Shown: in pieces, positions 1 to 7,547 of the stretch
How the letters are laid out: each line of letters begins with the position of its first letter
Position numbering within the stretch: the stretch's first letter is position 1
Assembly (NCBI RefSeq): GCF_014648435.1
Contig: NZ_BMRC01000012.1
Span: forward strand, 62,001-126,000
Direction of reading: 5' to 3'
From: Nonomuraea spiralis
GTDB lineage: Bacteria; Actinomycetota; Actinomycetes; Streptosporangiales; Streptosporangiaceae
Length of the DNA: 64,000 bases
The notes under the pieces: model-generated
Seen by the model: only the letters and a program-made list of their open reading frames with translations
The model's database searches: none
What the model was told of the DNA's origin: nothing
Made by a program: the position numbers and the translations under genes

Positions 1-143
1 GCACGCTGGTCGCCTTCGTCGGCGACCCCGGCGGCCTGGACGACCTGCGCGCCGCCGTCGACCTGCTCACCGACGCGCTGCTGTCCCATCTGTCGTACGA
101 AGAGCACGAACTGGTGCCGCCGCTGTCGAGGCACGGGTTCTAG
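1..143 (+). CDS. C-terminal end of a hemerythrin-like (HHE) domain protein, partial
   Basis: Only the last 46 codons are present, in the frame that starts at base 3 and ends at the TAG at 141-143. The tail contains LLSHLSYEEHELVPPL, which matches the final helix of hemerythrin HHE cation-binding domains, where His and Glu side chains bind a di-iron or other metal centre. Proteins of this kind are small cytoplasmic oxygen, NO or iron sensors or handlers. The 3' end overlaps the 3' end of the opposing MFS gene by 77 bases. The N-terminal part and any partner domain lie outside the window, so the family call rests on this one helix. Confidence 0.55.
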   Translation, partial: TLVAFVGDPGGLDDLRAAVDLLTDALLSHLSYEEHELVPPLSRHGF

Positions 144-1311
144 CGGCACGGGTTCCGGCGGCCGGGAAGGCGTGCCGGCGGGCCACGGCCACGACCGCCA
201 GGGCGACGGCCGCCGCCGGGAGCGCGGCCCACGGCAGCGCGCCCGCCCCCGCGCCCTCCAGCACCAGCCCGCCCGTGAGCGACCCGGCCGCGATGCCCGC
301 GTTGTAGACGGTGGTCTGCATGGACGTCGCCACGTCGGCGTTGTCCGGTCCGGAGGCGGCGATCAGCGCGGTCTGCAACAACGTCGGCGCTCCCCCGAAC
401 GCCGCACCCCACAACGCGACCGCGCCCAGCAGCACCCCGGCCGACCCGGCGTACAGTCCGAGGGCCAGCATCGCCCCCGCCACCACGGCCAGCACCGCGA
501 GCAGGGTCGCCCGCGGGCGCCGGTCGATCACCGCACCGACCACCCAGATCCCGGCGACCGTGGCCACGCCGAACACCAGCAGCACGGTCCCCGCCCGCCC
601 GAACCCCGCGTGCTCGGCGAACAGCGCCAGGTACGTGTACATCGCCTGGTGCCCCAGCAGCACCAGCACCGTCACCGAGAGCACGATCCGGACGCCGGGG
701 ATGACCGCGACCCGCCGCAACGGCACCCGCCGCGCCGCCGGCTCGCCCGGGAACGGCGGCACCTTCCACAGGACCCAGCCCACGAGGATCACCGCCACGG
801 CCGACAGCGCCCCGAACGCGGCCCGCCATCCGACGGCCGCCGCGAGCTGCGTGCCCGCCGGGATGCCCGCGCACAGTGCCACCGTGATCCCGGCGGAGAC
901 GATGGCGATGGCCCTCCCGCGACGCTCGGCGGGGACCATGCGGGCCGCGTACCCGACGAGCATGGCCCACAGGATCCCGCCCATCACCCCCGCGCCGACC
1001 CGGGCCGCGAACGTCAGCGCGTACGATGACGAGACCGCTGTGACCGCGTTGAGCAGGGCGAACCCGAGCAGCGCGGACACCAGCACCTGCCGCCTGGGCA
1101 GCCCGCGCAGCAACGCCGTCATCGGGATCGCGGCCAGGAAGGAGGCGACCGCGTAGGCGGTCACGAGGAAGCCCGCCGTTCCCTCGGGCACGTCGAGGGC
1201 CCGGCCGAGCTGCGGCAGCAGGCCCGCCGGGAGGAGCTCGGTCATCACGGCCGTGAACGCCGCCGTGAACAGCGCGAGCAGTCCCGCCCACGGGAGTTTC
1301 GCAGGAGACAT
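67..1311 (-). CDS. MFS drug-efflux-type transporter (DHA1-like, 12 TM)
   Basis: A 414-residue major facilitator protein with about twelve hydrophobic helices. The N-terminal half has an Arg-rich loop between helices 2 and 3 (LLRGLPRRQVL), the position of the family motif A, and a GVMGGILWAMLVGYAARM helix with the Gly-rich pattern of drug/H+ antiporters. This arrangement is typical of DHA1 exporters such as the arabinose or chloramphenicol efflux relatives. The C-terminal 30 residues are Arg/Ala/Thr-rich and cytoplasmic. The ATG at 1311 is preceded by no strong Shine-Dalgarno. The gene is divergent from a MerR regulator across a 55-base gap holding a perfect dyad, so MerR probably controls it. 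The substrate is unknown. Confidence 0.85.
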   Translation of the reverse strand: MSPAKLPWAGLLALFTAAFTAVMTELLPAGLLPQLGRALDVPEGTAGFLVTAYAVASFLAAIPMTALLRGLPRRQVLVSALLGFALLNAVTAVSSSYALTFAARVGAGVMGGILWAMLVGYAARMVPAERRGRAIAIVSAGITVALCAGIPAGTQLAAAVGWRAAFGALSAVAVILVGWVLWKVPPFPGEPAARRVPLRRVAVIPGVRIVLSVTVLVLLGHQAMYTYLALFAEHAGFGRAGTVLLVFGVATVAGIWVVGAVIDRRPRATLLAVLAVVAGAMLALGLYAGSAGVLLGAVALWGAAFGGAPTLLQTALIAASGPDNADVATSMQTTVYNAGIAAGSLTGGLVLEGAGAGALPWAALPAAAVALAVVAVARRHAFPAAGTRAARTRASTAAAPVRALRTTDGTAARR

Positions 1312-1327
1312 GCCGCCTATGCTGAAA

Positions 1328-1347
1328 CCTTCACATCAGTGTGAAGG
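1328..1347. promoter_or_regulatory. MerR-type operator dyad
   Basis: A perfect inverted repeat, CCTTCACA-TCAG-TGTGAAGG (8-base arms, 4-base spacer), lies between the divergent MFS and MerR genes. MerR-family regulators bind dyads of this form placed between stretched -35 and -10 elements. It is the obvious site for the regulator that starts 20 bases downstream. Confidence 0.8.
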
Positions 1348-1366
1348 CAAATCATCCGAGGAGAGC

Positions 1367-1756
1367 ATGAAGATCGGACTGTTGTCCCAGCGTACGGGCG
1401 TGCCGACGCGCATGCTCCGCTACTACGAGGAGCAGGACCTCCTGCACCCCGAACGCGCCGTCAACGGCTACCGCGACTACCCCGAGTCCGCCGTGTACCG
1501 GGTGCAGCAGATCCGCGGCCTGCTCGACTCCGGGCTCACGACGGAGATCATCCGCCGCATCCTGCCGTTCCTGACCAGGCCGGACGAGATCCACCTGCAT
1601 CCGGAGTGCCTGACGCCCGAGCTGGCCGAGCTGCTGCAGGCGGAGGCGGGCCGCATCCAGCAGCGCATCGACTGCCTGTCCCGCAACCGGGACGCCATCC
1701 ACGCCTACCTGGCCGCCGTACGGTCCGCCTCCGACGGGGGCACGGCCCCGGCCTGA
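1367..1756 (+). CDS. MerR-family transcriptional regulator
   Basis: A 129-residue regulator. The N-terminal winged helix reads MKIGLLSQRTGVPTRMLRYY, the MerR signature, followed by EEQDLLHPERAVNGYRDY and a dimerisation coiled coil with a C-terminal region of about 60 residues (QAEAGRIQQRIDCLSRNRDAI). The start at 1367 is chosen because GAGGAG sits 6 bases upstream and the family signature begins there. The open frame extends back to 1253, but that stretch runs through the operator and the neighbouring gene. Divergent from the MFS exporter, which it probably induces in response to a small hydrophobic ligand (inference). His and Cys near position 80 (HLHPECL) could be ligand contacts. Confidence 0.9.
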   Translation: MKIGLLSQRTGVPTRMLRYYEEQDLLHPERAVNGYRDYPESAVYRVQQIRGLLDSGLTTEIIRRILPFLTRPDEIHLHPECLTPELAELLQAEAGRIQQRIDCLSRNRDAIHAYLAAVRSASDGGTAPA

Positions 1757-1769
1757 ACGTTCTGCTGGA

Positions 1770-2414
1770 ATGGGGGGCATGGAGACCCTGGCCGACCTTC
1801 TCTCGGACGCGGCGGCGGGCCGCCCGCCCGCCCCCGACTGCTCCGTGACCGTCCTCCCCCAGCCGTCGGAGCGCGACGCGGGGATCATCGCCTTCACCGC
1901 CCACACGGTGGTCTTCGCCGACGTCGATCCGGCGTGGGTGCACGCCCGGCTGCCCGCGGGCGACCTGTCGGCCCCGCTGCTGCCGGCGTTCCTGACCGCG
2001 ATGGAGGCGGCGACCGGCCGGCGGGCCGGCAACCTCGACCTGCTGGCGCTGGCCGCCCCTCTTCCCGGCCCTCCCCCGCTCCCGCTGGAGGAGCTCACCG
2101 GCGGCGACCACCCGAGGGTGGCCAGGGCCCGGCGGTACCGCGACGCCGTCCGCGTGTGGGTCGCCGGCGACGAAGCCGGCCTGGTCACGCTGGGCCAAGG
2201 CGTGGGGGGCCGCTGGGAGGTGGCGGTGGAGGTCGAGCCAGGACATCGCGGGCGCGGGCTCGGCAGGACGCTGGCCACGGCGGCCAGGCACCTGGCTCCC
2301 GGTCCGCTGTGGGCGCAGATCGCGCCGGGCAACGCCGCCAGCGTACGGGCCTTCCTCGCCGCGGGTTACCTCCCGATGGGCGCCGAGTCGCTGCTCGTCC
2401 TGGACGACGATTGA
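1770..2414 (+). CDS. GNAT-family N-acetyltransferase
   Basis: A 214-residue protein whose C-terminal half carries the acetyl-CoA binding motif A of GNAT enzymes, VEVEPGHRGRGLGRTLATAA (about residues 152-171), followed by the ASVRAFLAAGYLPMGAE strand-helix that closes the fold. The N-terminal 100 residues are less conserved and probably form the acceptor site. The acceptor is unknown. The start could be the ATG at 1770 or the one at 1779. It follows the MerR gene by 13 bases on the same strand and may be co-transcribed with it. Confidence 0.8.
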   Translation: MGGMETLADLLSDAAAGRPPAPDCSVTVLPQPSERDAGIIAFTAHTVVFADVDPAWVHARLPAGDLSAPLLPAFLTAMEAATGRRAGNLDLLALAAPLPGPPPLPLEELTGGDHPRVARARRYRDAVRVWVAGDEAGLVTLGQGVGGRWEVAVEVEPGHRGRGLGRTLATAARHLAPGPLWAQIAPGNAASVRAFLAAGYLPMGAESLLVLDDD

Positions 2415-2484
2415 ACGCAGGTGTCTGTCCGCGCGGGTCCCGTTCGTCGGTTGGGCATCGACCCGATTCGGGAAAGGGATACCG

Positions 2485-3095
2485 ATGAACACAGTCATCT
2501 CCGGTGACGGCACCCGCATCGCCTACGACCAGGTGGGCGAGGGGCCCGCCGTCGTCCTGGTGGACGGCGCCATGTGCCACCGCGGCGCCGGGCCGAGCAC
2601 GCCGCTGGCCGCCGAGCTGGCCCGCGGCTTCACCGTCCTCACCTACGACCGGCGCGGGCGCGGCGACAGCGGTGACAACGACGCCTACTCCGTGGCGCGC
2701 GAGGTGGACGACCTGGCCGCCGTGATCGGGCGTACGGGCGGCGGCGCGCGGCGCGGCGCGGCGCGGCGGTCGAGGCGTTCCAGCTCGCGGTCGGCATCCC
2801 GCCCGAGGTGGTGGCCGCGATGGCCGGGGCGCCGTTCCGGCCCGCGCTGGAGGCCCTGGCGTCCACGCTGGTCTACGACGCGCGCGTGACCGGCACGGAC
2901 ACGCTCTCCCGGTACGCCGCCGTCACCGTGCCCACACTCCTGATCGACAGCGAGGCCAGCCCCGAGAGGCTGCGGGCGTCCACGGGGACGGTCGCCGGGA
3001 CGGTGCCGGGGGCGCGGCGGCGCAGCCTGCCGGGCGGGTTCCACGACGTCGAGGCGGGCGTGCTCGCGCCGGTGCTGGCCGGGTTCTTCGCCTGA
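2485..3095 (+). pseudogene. Decayed alpha/beta hydrolase with internal deletion and frameshift
   Basis: The first frame (from ATG 2485) encodes a clear alpha/beta hydrolase N-terminus: VVLVDGAMCHRG at the oxyanion loop, then LTYDRRGRGDSGDNDAYSV and EVDDLAAVIGR. It then runs into a low-complexity Arg/Ala stretch at about 2740-2768. The sequence resumes in another frame (from about 2769, VEAFQLAVGIPPEVVAAM) with the C-terminal half, including TVPTLLIDSEASPERLR and GGFHDVEAGVLAPVLAGFF (the catalytic His region). Homologues are about 260 residues. Here the middle of about 60 residues, with the nucleophile elbow GxSxG, is missing. The gene is therefore almost certainly inactive. A GC-rich slippage and deletion in GGCGCGCGGCGC repeats would explain both changes. 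Confidence 0.8.
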
Positions 3096-3257
3096 GCCGC
3101 GGCCGGCCGGCCCAGCACAAGTCCGGCCGGTGGCGCACGCGAGTTTGCCGGTCGGGGGCCCGCTGTTGGGGCAACCCTGGTGTGGCGCTGCGGAAGGCCT
3201 CCAAGATCGCTACGTATAGTGATGGCCGATGTCACTTCGTGATTACAGGGGGAGCTC

Positions 3258-3611
3258 ATGAGAGGTAGCCTCATCGCCACTGGCGGTGCGCTGCTCGTCG
3301 CGGCCGCGGTGTTCGGCATGGCCGGCGTGGCCGGCGCCGACACCTGGAGCGACGAGAAGCACTGGCACCCGGACAACTGCAGCCTCGGAACGAACGACGA
3401 CTCGACCTACCTCCACGTCACGAGGGACGGCGTGTTCGCCGGCACCCGTGACGCCGACGCCTGCGAGAAGAAGAAGGACCACCACGGCTTCGCCCCCTGG
3501 GAGTCGTGGGGCAGGGACCACGACCACAAGGGCCACCACGACTGGTCCGGCAGCGGCAACGGCAACTGGATCGGCCACGAGTCCGGTCCCGGCCTGGGAG
3601 GCGGCGTCTAG
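3258..3611 (+). CDS. Small secreted His/Asp/Gly-rich protein of unknown function
   Basis: 117 residues. Residues 1-27 form a Sec signal peptide (MRGSLIATGGALLVAAAVFG then VAGA-D cleavage). The mature part has two Cys (in DNCSLG and DADACEKK), which could form a disulfide, and a His-rich tail with HDHKGHHDW that could bind metal. A TATAGT -10-like box lies at 3215-3220 and a GGGGGAG Shine-Dalgarno precedes the ATG. It stands alone and is followed by a strong hairpin terminator. I do not recognise the family, and no enzymatic motif is visible. Confidence 0.7.
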   Translation: MRGSLIATGGALLVAAAVFGMAGVAGADTWSDEKHWHPDNCSLGTNDDSTYLHVTRDGVFAGTRDADACEKKKDHHGFAPWESWGRDHDHKGHHDWSGSGNGNWIGHESGPGLGGGV

Positions 3612-3632
3612 AGCGGCTCCCTGACCCACCTC

Positions 3633-3665
3633 GATCCCGGCGCCCGCCTGACGGGTGCCGGGATC
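3633..3665 (+). terminator. Hairpin terminator after the small secreted protein
   Basis: A 13-base stem, GATCCCGGCGCCC paired with GGGTGCCGGGATC (one G-U pair), with a 7-base loop, 21 bases after the stop codon. There is no long T tract, as is usual in high-GC actinomycetes. Confidence 0.75.
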
Positions 3666-3763
3666 GTCACGTCTCCACCGTTGTCCCCTCCACCGACCCC
3701 TCTCAGGGCGGGCCGCTGATATCTTATGCCGTAAAGAGATCTGGGCATGGGGAGATCGGTACT

Positions 3764-4543
3764 GTGGTCGTCTTCGCCGGGCAGGGTGACGCGCGCCGTT
3801 CGATGGCGTTGTTGTGGCGGACCGAGGAGCCGGGCGAGTCGCGTCCCGGCCCCAAACCAGGCCTGAGCGTCGACGTGATCGTCGACGCCGCCATCGCCGT
3901 GGCCGACGCCGAGGGCATGGCCGCGCTGTCCATGCGCAAGGTCGGCGAACGGCTGGGCCGCACCGGCATGGCCCTCTACACCTACGTCCCCAGCAAGGGC
4001 GAGCTGGTGGACCTCATGTACGACAAGGCCCTGGGCGAGCTGCCCACCGCCCACGACCTGTCACGCGGCTGGCGGGCGGCGGTCACCGCGTGGGCCGAGC
4101 ACCTGTGGGAGTTCTACCAGCGCCACCCCTGGGTGCTCCAGGTGTCGCAGGCGCGCCCGGTGCTCGGCCCCAACGAGTTCGAGCTGCTGGAGAGCCTGGT
4201 CGGGATCCTGCGCGAGACCGGGCTGCGCCCGCGCCGGCTGCGCGGCGTGGTGTCGCTGGTGTTCGACTTCGTCCGCGGCGCGGCCAGGACGGTCACCGAG
4301 TCGCGGCAGGCCCCCTCGGCGACCGGCGTGTCGGACGAGGAGTGGTGGCGTACCCGCTCGCACCTGCTGGAGGAGGTCGCGCCGGGCTTCGCGGCCCGCT
4401 TCCCCATGGTGGCCTGGGTGGAGAGCGAGGCCGGCGTGCCCGGCGAGGGCGAGCCGTACCTGGAGCACAAGGTGGACGAGGCGTTCACGATCGGGCTGAC
4501 CGTGCTGCTCGACGGCGTGGAGGCCGCCGTACGGGACGCCTGA
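3764..4543 (+). CDS. TetR/AcrR-family transcriptional regulator
   Basis: A TetR-type repressor of about 259 residues. The helix-turn-helix is GMAALSMRKVGERLGRTGMALYTYVPSKGELVDLM, with the typical LYxYxPxKxxL recognition pattern. The C-terminal ligand domain resembles TetR_C relatives with a TVLLDGVEAAVR end. The GTG at 3764 is preferred because a GGGGA lies 10 bases upstream and homologues start about 13 residues before the LLW motif; the ATG at 3803 is the alternative. An imperfect dyad (TATCTTA-TGCCG-TAAAGAGA, about 3720-3740) upstream may be its operator. No adjacent co-directional gene reveals the target. Confidence 0.85.
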   Translation: MVVFAGQGDARRSMALLWRTEEPGESRPGPKPGLSVDVIVDAAIAVADAEGMAALSMRKVGERLGRTGMALYTYVPSKGELVDLMYDKALGELPTAHDLSRGWRAAVTAWAEHLWEFYQRHPWVLQVSQARPVLGPNEFELLESLVGILRETGLRPRRLRGVVSLVFDFVRGAARTVTESRQAPSATGVSDEEWWRTRSHLLEEVAPGFAARFPMVAWVESEAGVPGEGEPYLEHKVDEAFTIGLTVLLDGVEAAVRDA

Positions 4544-4564
4544 CACCCCCGCCGGTCCGGGCTG

Positions 4565-5695
4565 TCAGCGCCCGTCGAGGAAGGAGGCCCAGGCCTCCAG
4601 GGCGGGACCGGGGTCGGCGCGGCCCACGCCGAGGCGGAACCGGTCGTCCGGCGTGGACGTGAGCTCCGACCGGTAGACGCTCCCCGGCAGCAGCAGCACA
4701 CCGGCCCGCTCGACCAGCTCCGCGCAGAACGCCTCGACGCCGTCGGCCCCCAGGTAACGCGGGAAGGTCACACAGCCGCCGTCGGGCGCCCGCCACTCGA
4801 ACAGGTCGCCGTACGCGCCGAAGAACGCCTCGAACCGCGGCAGGTTCGCGGCGATGATCCCGCGGTTGCGCGCCAGGATGTGCTCGCGCGCCTTGATCGC
4901 GATCCGGGCGAGGATCTCGCTCGGCGCGGAGTTGCAGATCGTCGTGTAGTGCTTGGCGCGTTCCAGCCGGGACCGCAGCTCGCGGTCGCGGCAGGCGATC
5001 CAGCCGATCCGCAGGCCGGGCATGCCCAGGGACTTGGAGGTGACGTTCAGCGACAGCGCCGTGGGCGACAGGTCGGCGGCCTGCGGCAGCGTACGGGCGG
5101 GGTCGAGCTCCAGGCCGCGGTAGACCTCGTCGCTGAACAGGTGGATGCCGCGTTCCTCGCACAACGCGGCCAGCCGGGCCAGGTCGGCGGCGGGGATGAC
5201 CTTGCCCGTCGGGTTGCCGGGGAAGTTGACCGACACCACGCGCGTGTTCGGCCGGATCGCGGCGGCCACGGCGGCGAGGTCGAGCGCCCAGTCGTTCGCG
5301 GGGTCGAGCGCGACGCCGGTGACCTCGCACAACGCCATCGGCACGGTCTCGGCGGACTGGTAGCAGGGCGTGACCACCACGGCGTGGTCGCCTGGGCCGA
5401 GCAGCACCTGCATGGCCAGGTACAGGGCCTCCTGCGCGCCGGCGAAGACGAGCACGTCGTCCGCCTCGACCCGCTCGTACGTGGCGGCGACGGCCCGGCG
5501 CAGCCCGGGGTCGCCGAAGGTCTCGGTGTAGCCGAGCGACAACGTCTCCCAGGCGTGCCTGTCCTCGTCGTCGGCCAGGGCGAGCAGCTCGGCCATGGTC
5601 ATGGTCTGGGCGTCGGAGGCGGCCAGGTGGTACCGGGCGGTGAACTCCCAGCGGGAGAAGTAGACCTCCAGCCGGAAGTCGGGCAGTCGGGTCAC
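4565..5695 (-). CDS. PLP-dependent aminotransferase class I/II
   Basis: A 376-residue fold-type I aminotransferase. Visible markers are AGAQEALYLAMQVLLGPGDHAVV (cofactor phosphate region), NFPGNPTGKV, the Asp in FSDEVYRGLE that contacts the PLP ring nitrogen, and the Schiff-base Lys in VTSKSLGMPGLRIGW. These match a family of amino-acid aminotransferases or C-S lyases with unknown amino donor. The GTG start at 5695 overlaps the stop of the upstream PAS regulator by four bases (GTGA), and AGGAGGAG lies just before it, so the two are translationally coupled. The regulator probably controls this gene, pointing to catabolism of an amino acid. The substrate is not predictable from sequence. Confidence 0.85.
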   Translation of the reverse strand: MTRLPDFRLEVYFSRWEFTARYHLAASDAQTMTMAELLALADDEDRHAWETLSLGYTETFGDPGLRRAVAATYERVEADDVLVFAGAQEALYLAMQVLLGPGDHAVVVTPCYQSAETVPMALCEVTGVALDPANDWALDLAAVAAAIRPNTRVVSVNFPGNPTGKVIPAADLARLAALCEERGIHLFSDEVYRGLELDPARTLPQAADLSPTALSLNVTSKSLGMPGLRIGWIACRDRELRSRLERAKHYTTICNSAPSEILARIAIKAREHILARNRGIIAANLPRFEAFFGAYGDLFEWRAPDGGCVTFPRYLGADGVEAFCAELVERAGVLLLPGSVYRSELTSTPDDRFRLGVGRADPGPALEAWASFLDGR

Positions 5696-6318
5696 GGTCG
5701 GCTCCTCCTGAGCTCGGCGAGCAGGGCGTACAGGGTGGATCGGGAGATCTGCAGGACACCCGCGACGACGCCGGTCGCGCGCCGGACGGCGAAGATCCCG
5801 GCCCCGTCGAGCTCGGCCAGCACGGCCAGGCGGTCGTCGCGGGTCAGCCGCTCGACCGGCCGGCCGTGCTCGCGGACGAAGGCGCCGACGATCTGCTGCA
5901 CGCGCTCGGTCCAGTCCTGCTCGAACAGGGCCTCGGGGCGGGGGGCCGACGGCGCGGCGAAGGCGGCCAGCAGCGCCGCCGCCTGCTCCAGCGGGGTGCG
6001 GTCGAGGTTCACGCAGAGCAGGGCGGACGGCTCGCCGCCGGGGTCGCGCAGCACCGCGCTCACCGACGACAGCCGGCGGCCGTCGGCCAGCACCTTCTCG
6101 TACGGGCCGTAGACGCCGCCGGGCGCGGGGTCGAGCCGGTCGAGCTCGCCGAGCAGCGACGGGCTGCCGGGGCCCCGGCTGGACATCGGGTTCCACACGG
6201 CGAGGACCCGGTCGTCGCGTACGTCGTGCAGGACGACCTCGGCGTACGGCGCCAGCAGCGCCGCCACCGCCTCGCACACCGGCGACCACAGCCGCACGCG
6301 GTGATCTGTCTCCATCAC
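5692..6318 (-). CDS. YheO-like PAS / HTH regulator (DauR-type)
   Basis: A 208-residue protein. The N-terminal two thirds match the YheO-like PAS fold (VCEAVAALLAPYAEVVLHDV... then GEPSALLCVNLDRTPLE). The C-terminus carries a helix-turn-helix (FAVRRATGVVAGVLQISRST followed by LYALLAELRR), as in DauR, a repressor of D-arginine use. It is the first gene of a two-gene operon with the aminotransferase. A pair of direct repeats immediately upstream is a candidate autoregulatory site. Ligand unknown; an amino acid or its keto acid is the natural inference. Confidence 0.8.
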   Translation of the reverse strand: MMETDHRVRLWSPVCEAVAALLAPYAEVVLHDVRDDRVLAVWNPMSSRGPGSPSLLGELDRLDPAPGGVYGPYEKVLADGRRLSSVSAVLRDPGGEPSALLCVNLDRTPLEQAAALLAAFAAPSAPRPEALFEQDWTERVQQIVGAFVREHGRPVERLTRDDRLAVLAELDGAGIFAVRRATGVVAGVLQISRSTLYALLAELRRSRP

Positions 6319-6328
6319 GTCCCGGATA

Positions 6329-6359
6329 TTACGTCCAATCCGGACACTTCGTCCAATCC
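6329..6359 (-). promoter_or_regulatory. Direct-repeat operator and promoter of the PAS-regulator operon
   Basis: Two exact 10-base repeats, CGTCCAATCC at 6332-6341 and 6350-6359 (18-base period, nearly two helical turns), lie 14 bases upstream of the regulator start. Read on the minus strand they contain TTGGAC, with TAATAT 19 bases beyond the first copy, which could be -35 and -10 elements. Binding of a PAS-HTH regulator to same-face direct repeats would fit. Confidence 0.55.
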
Positions 6360-6362
6360 AGG

Positions 6363-7487
6363 TCAGGCGTGCGCGCCCACGGTGACCGGCCCGATGGTCA
6401 GGCGCGGCCTGCCCTCAAGGATCTCCCCGACCCGTTCCACCTGGTCGTCGAGCTCGCGGAGCTGCGCGGCGGTCAGGCCGGCCAGCGGTTCCACGGTGAC
6501 GTCGATCCGGCTGCCGGAGCGCCGCTGGTGCCACACCCCGCGTACGACGCCGTCCACGAGCAGCACCGGGAAGTTGCCCGCCTGCCCGCCGGACAGCGCC
6601 CGCTGCCAGGCGGGGCCCGGGTAGAGCAGCTCGCGCGGCCGGCCCGCCACCAGGTAGGCGTCGAAGTACGGCAGCAGCCGCACGCCGCGCGGCGGCCCGT
6701 CCGGCACCGCCGTGTCCCCGGCCAGCACGCGGGCCGGCGAACCGTCGAACAGCACCTCCTCGGTCTCCACCGACGCGAACGCCTCGGCCGCCCACCGCAC
6801 CGGCGCCCCGATCCACTGGGCGAACTGCGCGGGCGTCGCCGGCCCGTACGCCGTCAGGTAGCTCCTGACCAGGCCGGCCCGCCCGTCCGGCGGCAGAGGC
6901 GCGGCGGGCGCGGCCCGGTAGGTGACCTTGCGCCCCCTGACCGGCCCGAACACGAACGCGCCGCGATGGGCCGCGACGAACATCACCTGCCGCCAGCGCG
7001 GCCACATCGTCTGGAACGCGGGCATGACCAGGTCGCCCGCCCACGGCCCGGTGGCCGCGACGACGGCGTCGCTCAGCTCGTCGATCGTCATGTCGGCCAC
7101 GGACAGCACGTCGCGGACGGCCTGGACGACCTGGTCGGTCTGCTCGGCCGTCAGCCTGATGCCGTCGGGCTGGCCGGGCCCGGCGGGCATCGACGACAGG
7201 GCGCCCAGCCACATCGGCAGGTCGCCCGCCGGGAGCAGGTGCACGGTGCCGCGCGGCCCGTGCGTCTTGACCAGGGTGCCCTCGCCCCACAACGCCTCGC
7301 GCACGTGGGCGCGGGTGACACCGTCGAGCCGCAGGCCGATCGAGAGCTCGGCCGCCGACATGACCTGCGCGTGGGCCCCGCACATGGCGGCCACGACGGC
7401 GGCCTGGCTCTTGTCCCCGGCGGGGGCGGCCAGGTGCGCACGTTCCAGACGCCTCGCGCTGACCTGCGGCCACGACAGTTCGATCAC
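6363..7487 (-). CDS. Winged-helix DNA-binding protein of the HTH_42 / AlkZ-like family
   Basis: 374 residues from a GTG with GAGGAGGA just upstream. The tandem winged-helix architecture matches HTH_42 proteins (AlkZ/YcaQ relatives): LVKTHGPRGTVHLLPAGDLP, YLTAYGPATPAQFAQWIGAP and a C-terminal VRGVWHQRRSGSRIDVTVEP. Characterised members are DNA glycosylases that unhook alkylated bases or interstrand crosslinks. Their catalytic QxQ-type motif falls at residues 39-41, where this protein has HAQ; His-x-Gln variants exist in actinobacterial subfamilies. Glycosylase activity is possible but unproven. No genotoxin biosynthesis genes are adjacent. Confidence 0.75.
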   Translation of the reverse strand: MIELSWPQVSARRLERAHLAAPAGDKSQAAVVAAMCGAHAQVMSAAELSIGLRLDGVTRAHVREALWGEGTLVKTHGPRGTVHLLPAGDLPMWLGALSSMPAGPGQPDGIRLTAEQTDQVVQAVRDVLSVADMTIDELSDAVVAATGPWAGDLVMPAFQTMWPRWRQVMFVAAHRGAFVFGPVRGRKVTYRAAPAAPLPPDGRAGLVRSYLTAYGPATPAQFAQWIGAPVRWAAEAFASVETEEVLFDGSPARVLAGDTAVPDGPPRGVRLLPYFDAYLVAGRPRELLYPGPAWQRALSGGQAGNFPVLLVDGVVRGVWHQRRSGSRIDVTVEPLAGLTAAQLRELDDQVERVGEILEGRPRLTIGPVTVGAHA

Positions 7488-7547
7488 AGATTCCTCCTCG
7501 GTGGGTCCTCCTTCACCGTAGGGCCCGAAGCGGCAAGGTACGTTCCG

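Noticed and set aside
1253..1366. Upstream extension of the MerR gene to an ATG at 1253.
   Set aside because: It would overlap the MFS gene start and the operator, and the family signature begins at the ATG at 1367 with a GAGGAG site.
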